NCBI RefSeq assembly: GCF_003286085.1
Contig: NW_020825317.1
Coordinates: 4,712,001 to 4,776,000 of the forward strand
Direction: 5' to 3'
DNA: 64,000 nucleotides
From: Drosophila persimilis
Lineage: Eukaryota > Arthropoda > Insecta > Diptera > Drosophilidae
Within the stretch, counting starts at the first letter, position 1, and each line of letters opens with the position of its first letter. The notes under the pieces were generated by a model. That model worked only from the letters and a program-made list of their open reading frames with translations. It had not been told where the DNA came from and searched no databases. Positions 36,780 through 47,701 of this stretch are shown here, piece by piece. Made by a program: the position numbers and the translations under genes.

Positions 36780-37404
36780 AGGAAGTGTATTATTTTTTTA
36801 AATGAAAAAAAATCAGACGACGCGATTCGAGGCAAATTAAACGGACATACAACGGTGCCCATCAGAAATAGGAAAAATAGGGCGCGAGCGAATCAAACAA
36901 GAGAGCACAGGAACGGGAGCGAGCGGACACAGCAGAAGTCGGAAGAGCCCAGGGCACAAGGAAGGCATATCAGCAGCAAAGTAAGGCAGCGTAGAGCGAG
37001 GGAAGACAACAAAACGCAACAAAGAGACGCAAGTGAAGCCAGTAAAGCATGAGCTAGAGCTGAAACTGAAACCGAAATTGTAATCAAAACCGCAACTGCA
37101 ACTGCACGTGGGGGGCAGAGAAGCCAAAAGCAAGGGACTAGAATAAAGATTCAAGGCGAACGCTGGCAAGGAAAGCAAAACGTGGGACAATAACAAAGCG
37201 ATAGAAGAGAACTCATAACTGCAAAGCTGCAGGCAGGTGCAACTGCTTCTACACACTCGCACATTCGCTTGGCATCCATATCCATCCCACCTTCACCCAT
37301 AGCACGGCAGGAAGACGGCGTCGCATCAGCATCAGACGAAACATCATCATCGCCATCAGCCGAAGCAATCCACCAGCAGCAGCAGCTACTACAACAATAA
37401 CAAC
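36780..37404 (+). other. inc: Probable inc 5' UTR
   Basis: About 620 bp of A-rich leader with CAG and ATC repeats runs from the motif 1 promoter to the inc ATG. The bases before the start codon (CAACATG) fit the Drosophila translation start context. Confidence 0.5.
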
Positions 37405-37590
37405 ATGAGCATCGTGTTCATAAATTCGAGAAAAAGTCCCAATGTGCCGAGGAAACAGGGCACCGACCAGTGGGTCAAGCTAAATGTGGGTGGAACCTAC
37501 TTTCTGACCACCAAAACAACGCTCTCCCGTGACCCAAATTCGTTTCTGTCCCGTCTTATACAGGAGGACAGCGATTTGATATCGGATCAG
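37405..37590 (+). CDS. inc: inc coding exon 1
   Basis: The exon has 62 codons and ends at phase 0 (GATCAG|GTGAGT). It holds the N-terminus [20 protein letters not shown] and the first half of the BTB domain. Confidence 0.93.
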
Positions 37591-40161
37591 GTGAGTTCTT
37601 TTAGTGTATGCCACATATCATATTTATAGACCTCACTGTGTGTCCACCGTCCACACAGAGTCCGTCCTCTTTTTGGTATATTAGCGCGGGGGGATATAAT
37701 TATAGTAATAAAAACCTAACACCGAAAATTGTACACATTAACGCACCCACACACACACGCAGTAACACACCAGCAAACCAGCATGACCCAATGCAGGTCA
37801 TGCAGGGGAAGCAACAGCAAGAACAACGATTTTTCTGGGACGCAGGCTAAAGCAGTGGCCATGGGCGAGAAAGAAAGAGATAGCAAGAGATAGAGATACG
37901 CCGCACACCACATTAACTGCAGTTGCAGCCGTGGGCGTGTGGGTGTTTGTATGTGTGTGTCTAGTTCTTTTTCGTAAAAGGTATATTAAATAAAAGGTAA
38001 GGCGTACAAGAGAGCAACCAATAGCATTGGTCCGAGGTAGAGAATGGCAAATAAACTATCCTGCCTTATATTTAATCGACCTTGCTTCGAACTAGTTTAC
38101 TGTGACAGGGCCCCGATTTGGCTGGTGCGCTGGAGTCCTTGGCGCTGTACTGTGCTCTGTGCCATGGGGGAGGTGGATGGACGAGCGAAGGTCGCGGTGG
38201 GTGGTACAGCAAAACAAAAGGCACCACCACCGTCAGTAATCATCATCCATGCCAATAATAATCAAAGTATGAACATCGCAAACATTGGCCATTCCTCTGC
38301 TTCGCTACGGTCCCGCTCTGCATAAATAAATTTGAACGAAATTCCTGAAACACACATAACGAGAGTGTGAATGATTTTCCATTTGGTATAAACAATAAAC
38401 AACTTCGACAGCGGACACTGGCACTGGCGCTGCCACTGCCACTGGGCATTCCCCCCTCGTTTCTCCACACTACCCACTCTCTGCGATGTACAAATAGTTT
38501 TCAATAAAAAGTTTAGCCATGTTGTTGTTACTGTGCGCCCGTGCCCGCGCCCGCGCCTTTGCTATTGATTTAATTCACCTCCCCGTCAATTAAAGCTGGC
38601 CCTGCCCCTTGCCTCGCCTCCTAATCCATTACCTATGCCTATCCGGGTGCTTAAATGGTTTCAAACCAAAATAAAAGCCAACGACTACGACAAAGCAACA
38701 ACAAGACAACATCCCGTGGCGTCTGCTTGTCATTCATTCTGCTGCTCCTGCTGCTGTTGTTAATGATGATGAAGGGGAGAGGATGGGTTTGGGTATGGGG
38801 ATTGTAGACAAGTTCATCCGCAGGTAGAATGGCGAGACAGCTGGGCCCATGGTGCAGTAAAAAGTTGCAAATGCAACTAGGAACTAAGAAATCGAAATCA
38901 TGCTCAGGAACAGGCACAGCCCCCACCTGTAAAGCTGACAGTGACAGTGACAATCCACATTACTCGAAAGTGACGCTTTTCCAATACCAGAAATGGACAA
39001 CTGGTGGATATGAGTGACTAATGTTCTGTCGTTTATATTGCAGGATGAGACTGGAGCATATTTGATCGACAGAGACCCCAAGTACTTTGCGCCCGTTCTC
39101 AATTATCTGAGACATGGCAAGCTCGTACTTGATGGCGTCTCCGAGGAGGGTGTGCTGGAAGAGGCCGAGTTTTATAATGTGACACAAATGATAGCACTGC
39201 TCAAGGAGTGCATCAACCACAGGGATCAGGTGAGAAAATTGGCCCGATGATCAACATGACATCTCGGTTGAGACAGATCCACACTGATATTGCTTTCCAC
39301 TTTTTTAGAGACCGCATGCGGACAAGAAGCGCGTTTATCGTGTGCTACAGTGCCGCGAGCAAGAACTGACCCAGGTGAGTGTGGTTCAGTGGTCCGTTTT
39401 TTAGCGCCAACCAAACATTTTCGCTCTTGTTCTAGATGATCTCAACCCTATCGGATGGCTGGCGGTTCGAGCAGCTGATCAGCGTCGGCACACAGTACTC
39501 CGCTTACGGCCCCTTCGATAGCAATGAGTTCCTCTGCGTGGTGTCCAAGGAGTGTGGCACCACGGCCGGCCGCGAGCTAGAGCCTAGCGACCGGGCCAAA
39601 GTTCTGCAGCAGAAAGGATCGCGAATGTAAGCAAGCAAGCTAGAAAGCGAGCGAGCGCACTCTCTCGCTCTTTTTCACTTTTGCCCCCACACACACCTAC
39701 ACGGGGAGGGGGCACTGTTATCGCCTGCAATTGGCTGTGGCCGCCACTTGATTGTCGGGTCTTGTGACCACCGACAGATAAGATATATATATGTAGGAGC
39801 CGCAGCACGAAAGAGAAACAGAAGAACTTGCACATTTATACGATCTCTTCTATAGTAATACATACATATATGTATATTTATACATTATGCGAAATTAGTC
39901 GATTTTGTGACTTTTTGTCCCCAAACGCTTTGTTAGCAAACGCACAATGTATTCATGAGTAATACTTTATAGATACACGCATAAGTATTTAGTATATATA
40001 TGGATCTGCTTAGTATATAAGGCAATCTATATGTACGTGTCGTCTCCCCACCGGAAGTCTCCCGATTTGTACCGGAATTTTGAAATCAAAGCCCTAACCT
40101 GACTCTCTCTCTCTCTCTCTCTCTATTTCTTTCTCTGTCTAATTGCAGTCTTGGAATTTAA
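37405..40161 (+). CDS. inc: Insomniac, KCTD2/5/17-type BTB adaptor of Cullin-3
   Basis: Insomniac is a cytoplasmic BTB protein that binds Cul3 and brings substrates to the ubiquitin ligase; in Drosophila it promotes sleep and acts in synaptic homeostasis. Coding exons: 37405-37590, 39044-39229, 39309-39374, 39436-39626 and 40149-40161, all GT-AG. The BTB/T1 fold starts at [20 protein letters not shown] (about residue 22) and runs through [20 protein letters not shown] to about residue 120. The C-terminal KCTD5-type region includes [20 protein letters not shown] and [20 protein letters not shown]. The spliced form is 213 codons, ending GSRILGI. If the last donor is ignored the frame stops at 39630 after GSRM (210 residues), which resembles the end I recall for human KCTD5. 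Both ends are plausible. The multi-exon structure excludes a retrocopy, and the Nmdar2 neighbour supports the ancestral X-linked position. Confidence 0.93.
37591..39043 (+). other. inc intron 1
   Basis: A 1.45 kb intron in the middle of the BTB domain, with short CA-type repeats near 37738-37770. I see no other gene. Confidence 0.85.
39044..39229 (+). CDS. inc: inc coding exon 2
   Basis: The exon has 62 codons, phase 0 at both ends (TTGCAG|GATGAG, GATCAG|GTGAGA). It is the second half of the BTB domain, with [20 protein letters not shown]. Confidence 0.95.
39309..39374 (+). CDS. inc: inc coding exon 3
   Basis: A 22-codon exon (TTTTAG|AGACCG, ACCCAG|GTGAGT) encoding [20 protein letters not shown] plus TQ. 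It links the BTB domain to the C-terminal domain. Confidence 0.95.
39436..39630 (+). CDS. inc: inc coding exon 4, with in-exon stop as alternative end
   Basis: The acceptor is TTCTAG|ATG. The exon encodes the C-terminal domain. GCGAATGTAAGC near the end can be read as Arg-Met-stop (39622-39630) or as donor AAT|GTAAGC after 39626. Confidence 0.93.
   Translation: MISTLSDGWRFEQLISVGTQYSAYGPFDSNEFLCVVSKECGTTAGRELEPSDRAKVLQQKGSRM
40149..40161 (+). CDS. inc: inc coding exon 5 (alternative C-terminus)
   Basis: A very strong acceptor (a CT-rich tract at 40101-40138, then ATTGCAG) is in the right phase: AT plus T gives Ile, followed by Leu-Gly-Ile and TAA at 40159-40161. The donor is at 39627. Confidence 0.65.
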
Positions 40162-42765
40162 ACACACTATATGTTCACATCCAATCCCTGCAAACCGTAA
40201 TCCCCACTATAATCAAAATACATCACTCTACAGAACACAATCAGCAGACAACAGACAACAGAAATTCGGACTATCAATTGGAAGAAAAATTATGGAAATT
40301 CTCACCACACATCACGTTCAGCCAAGCGAATTAAGCAGCCACCACAGCCCCAGCCCCAGCCAAAGTCATTGCATAGATGCTCAAAACAACAACATTGCAC
40401 CGCACATTTGAATCATCAAAATCAGATCAAATCAATCTGAAGTAAGAAGCTAAATTCTACATCAAAATTGACGGAATCGATCGAACCCATACACATATAT
40501 TGTACGCTCCATTTCCACTCAAGACAAAAGTTAACAGCCAATAATACTACGATTCCCTCTTGCGTGTACGTGATGTGCTTGTCTCCACTGTACAGTACAT
40601 TACAGTATAGTACAGTACAGCATAGTACAGTGAAGCACGTTGTGTGTGCGCGAGTGCATGTGTTCAACTTGTAGTAAAAACAACAAAAACAAAACTAAAC
40701 AAACACGCACAAAACTAAGATAGAAACCACTTTTGTTTGCTTCGATGCACTCCACTGCCAGACAGGAATAGGGATGACGATACGGATGCGATTGCGGATA
40801 CTCAAGATGGAGGGGAGACATGGAGCAGCCGCATCAGTACACCGTACGGCCATACAGCCGTACAGCCGTACACCGTACAGTGGGTACACCGACACCAGCT
40901 TTAGCTTTAGCTTAGATAAACACGCACACACCAGTGGCATCCAGTCTGCAACAGACGGATCTGCTGGAGACACAATAAGCTAAGGCGACGGCAAAATACA
41001 CATACACCAGTAGTGCAGAGAGCAGAGGACAGACAGAAGACAGCAGGATGTTGTTTTGTAGAGCTAGTGTTAATAGTTTTTATCGTGCTTACAATAAAGT
41101 GGACAGCTGCCTCATTGACGCTGACAGCTTACACTTTGCTGCGGCGGGCAGATTGCACCCAGATAATAGCCGCTGTGTTAGGTCGCGATTCCCTTGGTCT
41201 AAGCAGGTCTAAGCAATTTACTTTCGGTACACTAAGTTCGAGCTGCATTTACATGTCTGACATGTCCGAGTGTTATGTTAAACACACACAGAGCATAGAG
41301 CATTGAGCATATTGTAAAACGGACACAGGAAGTCCCTCGTTGTATGTTGTGTTGTGTTGAGTTGAGTGCCGTGTAGCGCCCGGTTCACTACCTTGAGCTT
41401 TATTTAGAAGGTGTATAAAATGCAGACACAATTAAAATAATAAAACAAAACAAAATTGTCAACTAAATGAAGAGAAGTTAAAAACAAATTGAATCACGAC
41501 TGAATTTATGTGAACTCGCACTCAAAGAAAGAAGTTGGGAAAATGATTCATGTAAATGAGAATGAAAATGTAAATGAGGTTTAGGCAAGAAATTTTGAAG
41601 ATGACGATTGAGAAGTGAGCAAGAAACCTATCCGGCGGCGTTTTGTACAGGATATGCATGATATGATATGATAAGTACATGGATGTATATAATTTTAAAT
41701 AGATATTAATTTATACACGAAAACAAATTGATAACGATACAGAACGTCGCTACCTACTCATACCCATTTTGTATCCATTTTGAATTATTTTACGGCACGG
41801 CACGGCAGGTGCCAGTGTGGATTATATAGAGTATAACTTATGCTTACGAGGATTAACTTTCGGTGGAGAACCCTTTACACTAGCCTAGCATGTATTAGTG
41901 CCGAAAAGATCAGAGAAGATGAAAACAGAGCCTCCGAGAATACGACTCTCAGCAAAACGAAGCAACAGGCAACTGCAAATGATAAATATATAGATAAAGA
42001 TTCAGACAATGCTGAAGTAATACGACCCTAACACTTTTCAAAAAAGCCTCTTCAAACATTGTAATTCCCCCCCAAAAATAAGGATGTACTCACACCCGTT
42101 CTCACAAAGTTATGAATAAACCTACATACAATACATCTACCATGTATCTACATATGTATACCCAACCCTCTTGCTGATAATGAAAATGAGGATGAGGCAG
42201 GTCAATTGAACTGCGCTTCTTGCAATACCAATCTAGTGGGTCCTGGAGGATTCGACTCGCAAATTTAAATATATATATATACACATTATATAAATAAACT
42301 CTGAACCCTTTTCTAAAAAAACAACCCAAAACCCGTTTGCTCTCTTGTTTGGGGCTGGCAAGTCCAGAAAGGCTTTTAGAGGAGCAAGAAGGACTTTCCT
42401 GGAGTCGCAAAAGAAAAGCTTTTAAAGCTAAGCACTTGGCAGAGGTGTGGATACTCGATTGAAAAATATAAAATGGTTACAGCATTCCTACTTCTTTCAG
42501 AAAGCTTTCAAAGCGCTATAGAGCCTCCCTCTAATATCGTAATTCGCAGGGACCTAGAGCAAGGATTTGTCGGCGGAAGCTTAATCGCACAATAAAGCTC
42601 AGAAAGCTAGCACGTTGTGTCATCATATTGTTGGGAAGCTTGTACAAATCTCTCAATGGGAAGCTACTCAACATTCGACATGGACTTGCCTGGAAGTCCA
42701 GCAAGGACTCACAAGAAAAGCTTATATATAAGCTATAAGTTGTTCTATCTCAAAGCCCAATACTC
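40162..42765 (+). other. Probable inc 3' UTR and flank
   Basis: AT-rich non-coding sequence with CA-rich and CATACAGCCGTACAGCCGTA-type short repeats near 40850-40880. AATAAA-type polyadenylation signals are visible near 41092 and in the AATAATAAAAC run near 41437. The true 3' end cannot be set. Nothing else is recognisable. Confidence 0.45.
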
Positions 42766-43141
42766 TTTTTATACCCGATACTCATAATGAGTATTGGAGT
42801 ATATTAGATTTGTGGTGAAAATGGATGTGTGTAACGTCCAGAAGGAATCGTTTCCGATCCCAAAAAGTATATATATTCTTGACCAGCATCAATAGCCGAG
42901 TCGATTGAGCCCTGTCTGTCTGTCCGTCCCTATAAGCGCCTAGAGAGAGCTAGAGCAACGACATTTTATATCCGGACTTCTGCCAAACAATTTCATGTTC
43001 AGACACGTTTTCTGTCTCTCCCGTACGCACACATTGTCGCTCAATGTAGCTATGCATGCATACTGACTATGTATCAGGTAAAAATGTAGAGTTGCGGTCT
43101 CCGCAGCAACTAAGGAACTATGTACGTTCCCCCTCGTTATA
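42766..43141 (+). mobile_element. DINE-1/INE-1-like non-autonomous element, copy A
   Basis: It begins TTTTTATACCCGATACTCAT and contains the family's typical core: AACGTCCAGAAGGAATCGTT, AAAGTATATATATTCTTGAC and GTCTGTCTGTCCGTC. It ends near GTTCCCCCTCGTT, as copy B does. The family is a Helitron-related group abundant in Drosophila. It has no coding capacity. Confidence 0.75.
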
Positions 43142-44276
43142 AAATGTTAACTGCCTAAATTTTTTCAAGAAATGCATATCGTTATTATTTTAAATATCAC
43201 TATCCATAACTAAATATACAATATAAAGAAAGACTCCCTTCGAGCCAGCTATTTTCAATAGGATGAAAAAATAACAAGCTTATTTAAAACAAGAATTTAA
43301 GTTGTTGTTTATCCTGCATGCATGAATGTGTACGTAGGATATTGTATAAACACAGATCCAGATAATTCTGTGTGTGGCACACTAACATGCCCGAGAACAT
43401 ACTGGATAATATGAAGATACACCATATCAACACAGAGCCCTTTGGCCACTAAAACGGACGATCACCATAGCATATGAGCAGTCTCTAGAAGTTTTTACTC
43501 CATGGAGAAGAGGAGTTAAGAACAAACATATCCCGTTGCGTGAAAATCTTTCGTCAAAAATTCTCACGCACATGAATGTGTATAAATATGTGAAGTGGAA
43601 TAAGGTGTATTGTTATGAATGTACATATATTGTTAAGATTATGTAACTGAAGACATATTACCTAAAGTATTTATTATGTTATGCGTGTATGTATTTATGT
43701 ACATATTCTGATATAAACAATGTCATAAGAATGTTCACTTCTAACTTCATAACTAACTTTATAATGTAGAAAACATGAATTCCAAATTCAATGTGACTTG
43801 TTTAATAAGTTTAAGCTTGTAGCGCTGGGATATAGCATAAAATAACTGAAATCCGACTCTTTAAATAAAGACTGTTTTAACTTTAACTGTTTGTTTTCAC
43901 TACAGTATGAGCAGAGGAGAAAGGTCTTGTACTCTAATATCGTAGCTCAGCATGGAAAAATACAACTGGGATAAGAACGCACCATTAGACCAAAGGTGGT
44001 GTACCTTCTCGGATGTGGTGATAATTAGAAATATGTTCTTTAAGAAAAAAGTCCCACCGACTGGTGTAAACTGGAGGCTTCTCGGAGTATTGATCTACGG
44101 TAAGCTTTGGCAGTGGCTTTGTTAGATCAACTCTTCATGTTTGTGAAACCTTCTGATTGCTTTTTAAAATCATTATATTTTTTGTAATTCAATTAATTTT
44201 ATTTCTTTATAACTTTTAAATAGTAGCTAGTAGCTCCTTTTAATGCCTGTTAAGACTTACAAGCTAGGGGATTTGT
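43142..44276. other. AT-rich sequence between repeats
   Basis: Over 1 kb of AT-rich DNA with no credible gene. It is probably decayed repeat sequence, but I do not recognise a family. Confidence 0.5.
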
Positions 44277-44540
44277 TATCGCGATACTCAAAAAGAATAT
44301 AGGGTTATATTAGATTTCTGCGGAAATTGGATGGTCTGTAACGACCAGGAGGAAGACGTCAAACAAGAAGGACAGACGAAAGGACAGACATACAGACATG
44401 GCTATATGTACACGGCTAATGATGTTGATCACGAATACACATACTTTTTTGGGTTGGAAACTCTTCCTTCTTGGTGTTACACATGTCCACTTCCACCACA
44501 AATCGAAAATTCCCCTATACTTTCGAGTATCGGATATAAT
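44277..44540. mobile_element. Fold-back pair of DINE-1-like ends
   Basis: The left part reads GATACTCAAAAAGAATATAG and continues with a diverged DINE-1-like head. The right part, on the other strand, carries the same head (CCGATACTCGAAAGTATAGG, then a GTGTAACACCAAGAAGGAAG match). The two face each other around a CAGACATAC-rich centre, giving a hairpin-capable unit of about 260 bp. Confidence 0.6.
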
Positions 44541-44696
44541 AAAGTAGCGTTTCTATTCAAGTGAGCGGCAGTGTGTATAGGACCTATTGGAATCTATATA
44601 TTTACATACATAGATAGAATATTAATTTTAATTTTTATTCTACGTATGGTTGGGCTGCGTCGAGGTGACTCGTCTTGTGAGAAGGGGTGGAGGTTC

Positions 44697-45475
44697 GTTT
44701 TTATACCCGATACTCAAAATGAGTATTGGGGTATATTAGATTTGTGGTAAAAGTGGATGTGTGTAACGTCCAGAAGGAATCGTTTCCGACCCCATAAAGT
44801 ATATATATTCTTGATCAGCATCAATAGCCGAGTCGATTGAGCCATGTCTGTCTGTCCGTCTGTCCGTCCGTCCGTCTGTCCGTCCCCTTCAGCGCCTAAT
44901 GCTCAAAGACTATAAGAGCTAGAGCAACGATGTTTTGGATCCAGACTTCTGTGATATGTCACTGCTACAAAAATAATTCAAAACTTTGCCCCGCTCACTT
45001 CCGCCCCCACAAAGGGCGAAAATCTGTGGCATCCTACGCAGAATCGTAGAAGATGACTATATCTTACAGAGTGCAAAATTTGAACCAGATCGTATAATTA
45101 TTATTTCACTCAATTTCACTCTTTCTCGCTCTGTCTCACTCTAACACACAGGTTTCATGGTCGGTTTTGCCAATTGCAAAATATGAGTTCAAGGATCTCA
45201 GAACCCATAAGAGCTAGAGCAACCAAATTTGGTATCCACACTCCTGTGATATCGGACCTTAACCGTTTTGTGTCAACATTTCGCCGCATCCCCTTCCGCC
45301 CCCGCAAAAGACGAGAATCTGTTGCATCCACAATATTGCAGATTCGAGAAAACTAAAAACGCCGAATCATAGAGAATGACCATATCTATCCAGTTGCTGA
45401 ATTTGGATCAGATCGGATAATTTTTTTAGCCGAAAAGAAAAAAAACAACAACTCACAACGTTCCCCCTCGTTTCT
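44697..45475 (+). mobile_element. DINE-1/INE-1-like non-autonomous element, copy B
   Basis: It starts TTTTTATACCCGATACTCAA, is nearly identical to copy A over the first 130 bp, and ends at the same GTTCCCCCTCGTT boundary, but it is about twice as long. The GTCTGTCTGTCCGTC run is expanded with extra TCCG units. It stops about 190 bp before the LTR retrotransposon. Confidence 0.75.
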
Positions 45476-45662
45476 ATAAATAATGTCAGTTTCTCCAGGG
45501 ACGTTGCTGCTAGACTTTCCTTAAAGAAGACTCCATCAAGTATCTGGCGATCCTTTTCCTGAAGAAGATCCCGGCTACCTGTCTTTCAGTTTTCTTTATC
45601 TTTACCTCGGTGTTTTCGAGGACAGTGTCCTACTTCTATGCCACCCTCTCCTATATATATAT

Positions 45663-46258
45663 AGTTAAATATCCGCAACTCGATTTTAAGTTTTTAAAAA
45701 AATACTTTTATTTTACAAACTTAAATATCTTTATGTCACAAGATTTAAATGAATTCCCCGACTTGACTTTCGGTCTGCTTGTCTCAAACGGAACTGATCT
45801 CTCTGCTGCTGGCTAGTTTCCATGAGCCCTTCTCTTGGAACTCCCGACTCTGGCTTCGGGCGTTGCTTTCCTCGGCTGCATCTTCGTGTCGGTGGCGTAC
45901 GTGCCTGGATCGATATTTGGGGATGCGTCGGCTTTGATGAAAGGCATCCACTGCTGGCGATCGGTGTTGCATTACATGACGGAGCTAGGAATGTGATACT
46001 CCTTGGTTTTATGTCTAGCTTTGATTGGTCCTCATGAGTGGCGTGATTCTAAAGAATCGATTTCTCGAGAGTGGCGTGATTCTAATGTTGCTGAAACAAT
46101 GTGGTCCATTGTTTATATTATGGGGGGCCCTAGCTTGGAGTATGGGAAGAAACAGTTATTGATTCTTGAGTGGGGTCCTGTTACTTGTGTGGATGGGGTG
46201 GATGAATTGTACATAAACATAATGTGTATGGGATGTGGGGAATTATGGATATGTCACT
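45663..46258 (-). repeat. 3' LTR of the retrotransposon
   Basis: This is the downstream copy in element orientation. It starts AGTGACATATCC right after the polypurine tract and ends at the TA-rich target. It contains an AATAAA on the minus strand near 45708. Confidence 0.92.
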
Positions 46259-46270
46259 CCCCCAACGTTT
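46259..46270 (-). other. Polypurine tract
   Basis: AAACGTTGGGGG lies immediately before the 3' LTR in element orientation, which is the expected site for plus-strand priming. Confidence 0.65.
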
Positions 46271-46285
46271 GTTATTAGCCTGTCC

Positions 46286-47701
46286 CTAGGCGATTACCCT
46301 CGGGTATAGTGACGGGGTGTCAAGTGCGGTGGCTGAGGTTGGTTCCTCTTCTGCTTCTATTATAGGGTTTATACATTTAACCGTGACTCTTTTAGAAGTT
46401 TTCGTAAATTTAACAGCTACATAACTTAGTAGTACTAATATAATTATGACAAATAAAATTAGTAGACTTATTTGTAATAGGTTACTATATGTGGTGTATT
46501 GCATAATTATTTCATTAGTTTGGACATACGACAGTGGTTTTATTTTAGTTATGTTGTTGTTGACATAAACATTCTGGGCAAAATCTAACATTGTGTTTGA
46601 TATTGTAAATTCATTTAATTGGATTGAACAGTTGTAGATTTTTATAATGGTATTTCCTTCCGCTATGATTTCTTGGTTTACACAATTCTGATTTAGCGTT
46701 GTTTTTGGAAGATTCCACGTGATTAGTATATTGGGTTCAATAAAGTTTATTTGAAAGTTTTGAAATGTTTTGGAATATGGACATTTAGTGGGAGTTTGCA
46801 TTAAAATTCCTTTTATACAATTGTCATTGGTTTTCAATCTAGTTTCTTTAACAAATACTTCTTCATTTTTTATGTAGTACTTGTCGTATGTCATATCTGT
46901 TAACATGTTATTTAATTCGTCTGGATACGGAACGATTTTATAGATTGGTACTTTTGTAATGTCTTTGGGAATGTTGGAAATTATTAGAATTTCGTTGGTA
47001 TCGGATTTTAGCCATGTGGAGGTTTTTATATTTAGTATTTTCTCAGAATTTATTTGTTCCAGGTAGTCTTGTTTTAATAATTTTGGATTAAATATACCGA
47101 GCCTAGTTAATTGCATACCTAGTTCTATATCTTCGATATATTCTGTGAAATGTTGTAGATTGAATATCAAAATTTCTATTTGTTGATTCCTGTCTTTTTC
47201 TTCATTTAGTTTGTTTATAACGTTTATTCCGCTATTAACTGCATCTATTACCAAATTTAGTTCATTCATTTGAATACTATGGCTGGCTAAATTTTCTATT
47301 TTTTGTTCCAAATCGACTTTATCTTCCTGATCTAGTGTTCCAAAGAGATATTTGTAGGCTGTTCCTACTATATTGATCAGGCCTCTTTTATTTCTTTTGG
47401 TTATTTTTAGCCCGTTCATTTCTCTTTGCAATTTGTCTACTAGATATTTTATTTGGATTATGTCCTGGAATTTAGTGGCTTGCCTTAACAAATTTTGGTA
47501 TAGTTCTTCGGTTTTAGTTACATTAACAGTTAGATAATGGTATTCGTAATTGATAGGTATGTTGATCGATCCAGTTTTGAATATCATATATCCGTTTTGG
47601 GATTTTATAGAATTTATTTCTATGTTTTGGCCCTGTGCCATTACGATGGTAATTATGAGGAAGATGAGGATTTTAATTGTGTTGAAGTTCGCCGATTCCA
47701 T
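46286..47701 (-). CDS. env: Retrotransposon envelope-like protein
   Basis: An Env-like membrane glycoprotein of 471 residues, as in errantiviruses. There is a hydrophobic signal near residues 8-22, a furin-type RNKR site near residue 105, a following GLINIVGTAYKYLFG segment typical of the family's fusion region, several N-glycosylation sequons, and a C-terminal transmembrane helix (LLILFVIIILVLLSYVAV) with a short tail. The frame is unbroken and overlaps the end of pol, so expression by splicing is likely from family knowledge. Confidence 0.88.
   Translation of the reverse strand: MESANFNTIKILIFLIITIVMAQGQNIEINSIKSQNGYMIFKTGSINIPINYEYHYLTVNVTKTEELYQNLLRQATKFQDIIQIKYLVDKLQREMNGLKITKRNKRGLINIVGTAYKYLFGTLDQEDKVDLEQKIENLASHSIQMNELNLVIDAVNSGINVINKLNEEKDRNQQIEILIFNLQHFTEYIEDIELGMQLTRLGIFNPKLLKQDYLEQINSEKILNIKTSTWLKSDTNEILIISNIPKDITKVPIYKIVPYPDELNNMLTDMTYDKYYIKNEEVFVKETRLKTNDNCIKGILMQTPTKCPYSKTFQNFQINFIEPNILITWNLPKTTLNQNCVNQEIIAEGNTIIKIYNCSIQLNEFTISNTMLDFAQNVYVNNNITKIKPLSYVQTNEIIMQYTTYSNLLQISLLILFVIIILVLLSYVAVKFTKTSKRVTVKCINPIIEAEEEPTSATALDTPSLYPRVIA

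Noticed and set aside
45784..46278. Short open frames inside the LTRs
   Set aside because: The same frames occur in both LTR copies simply because the LTRs are identical; none resembles a protein.
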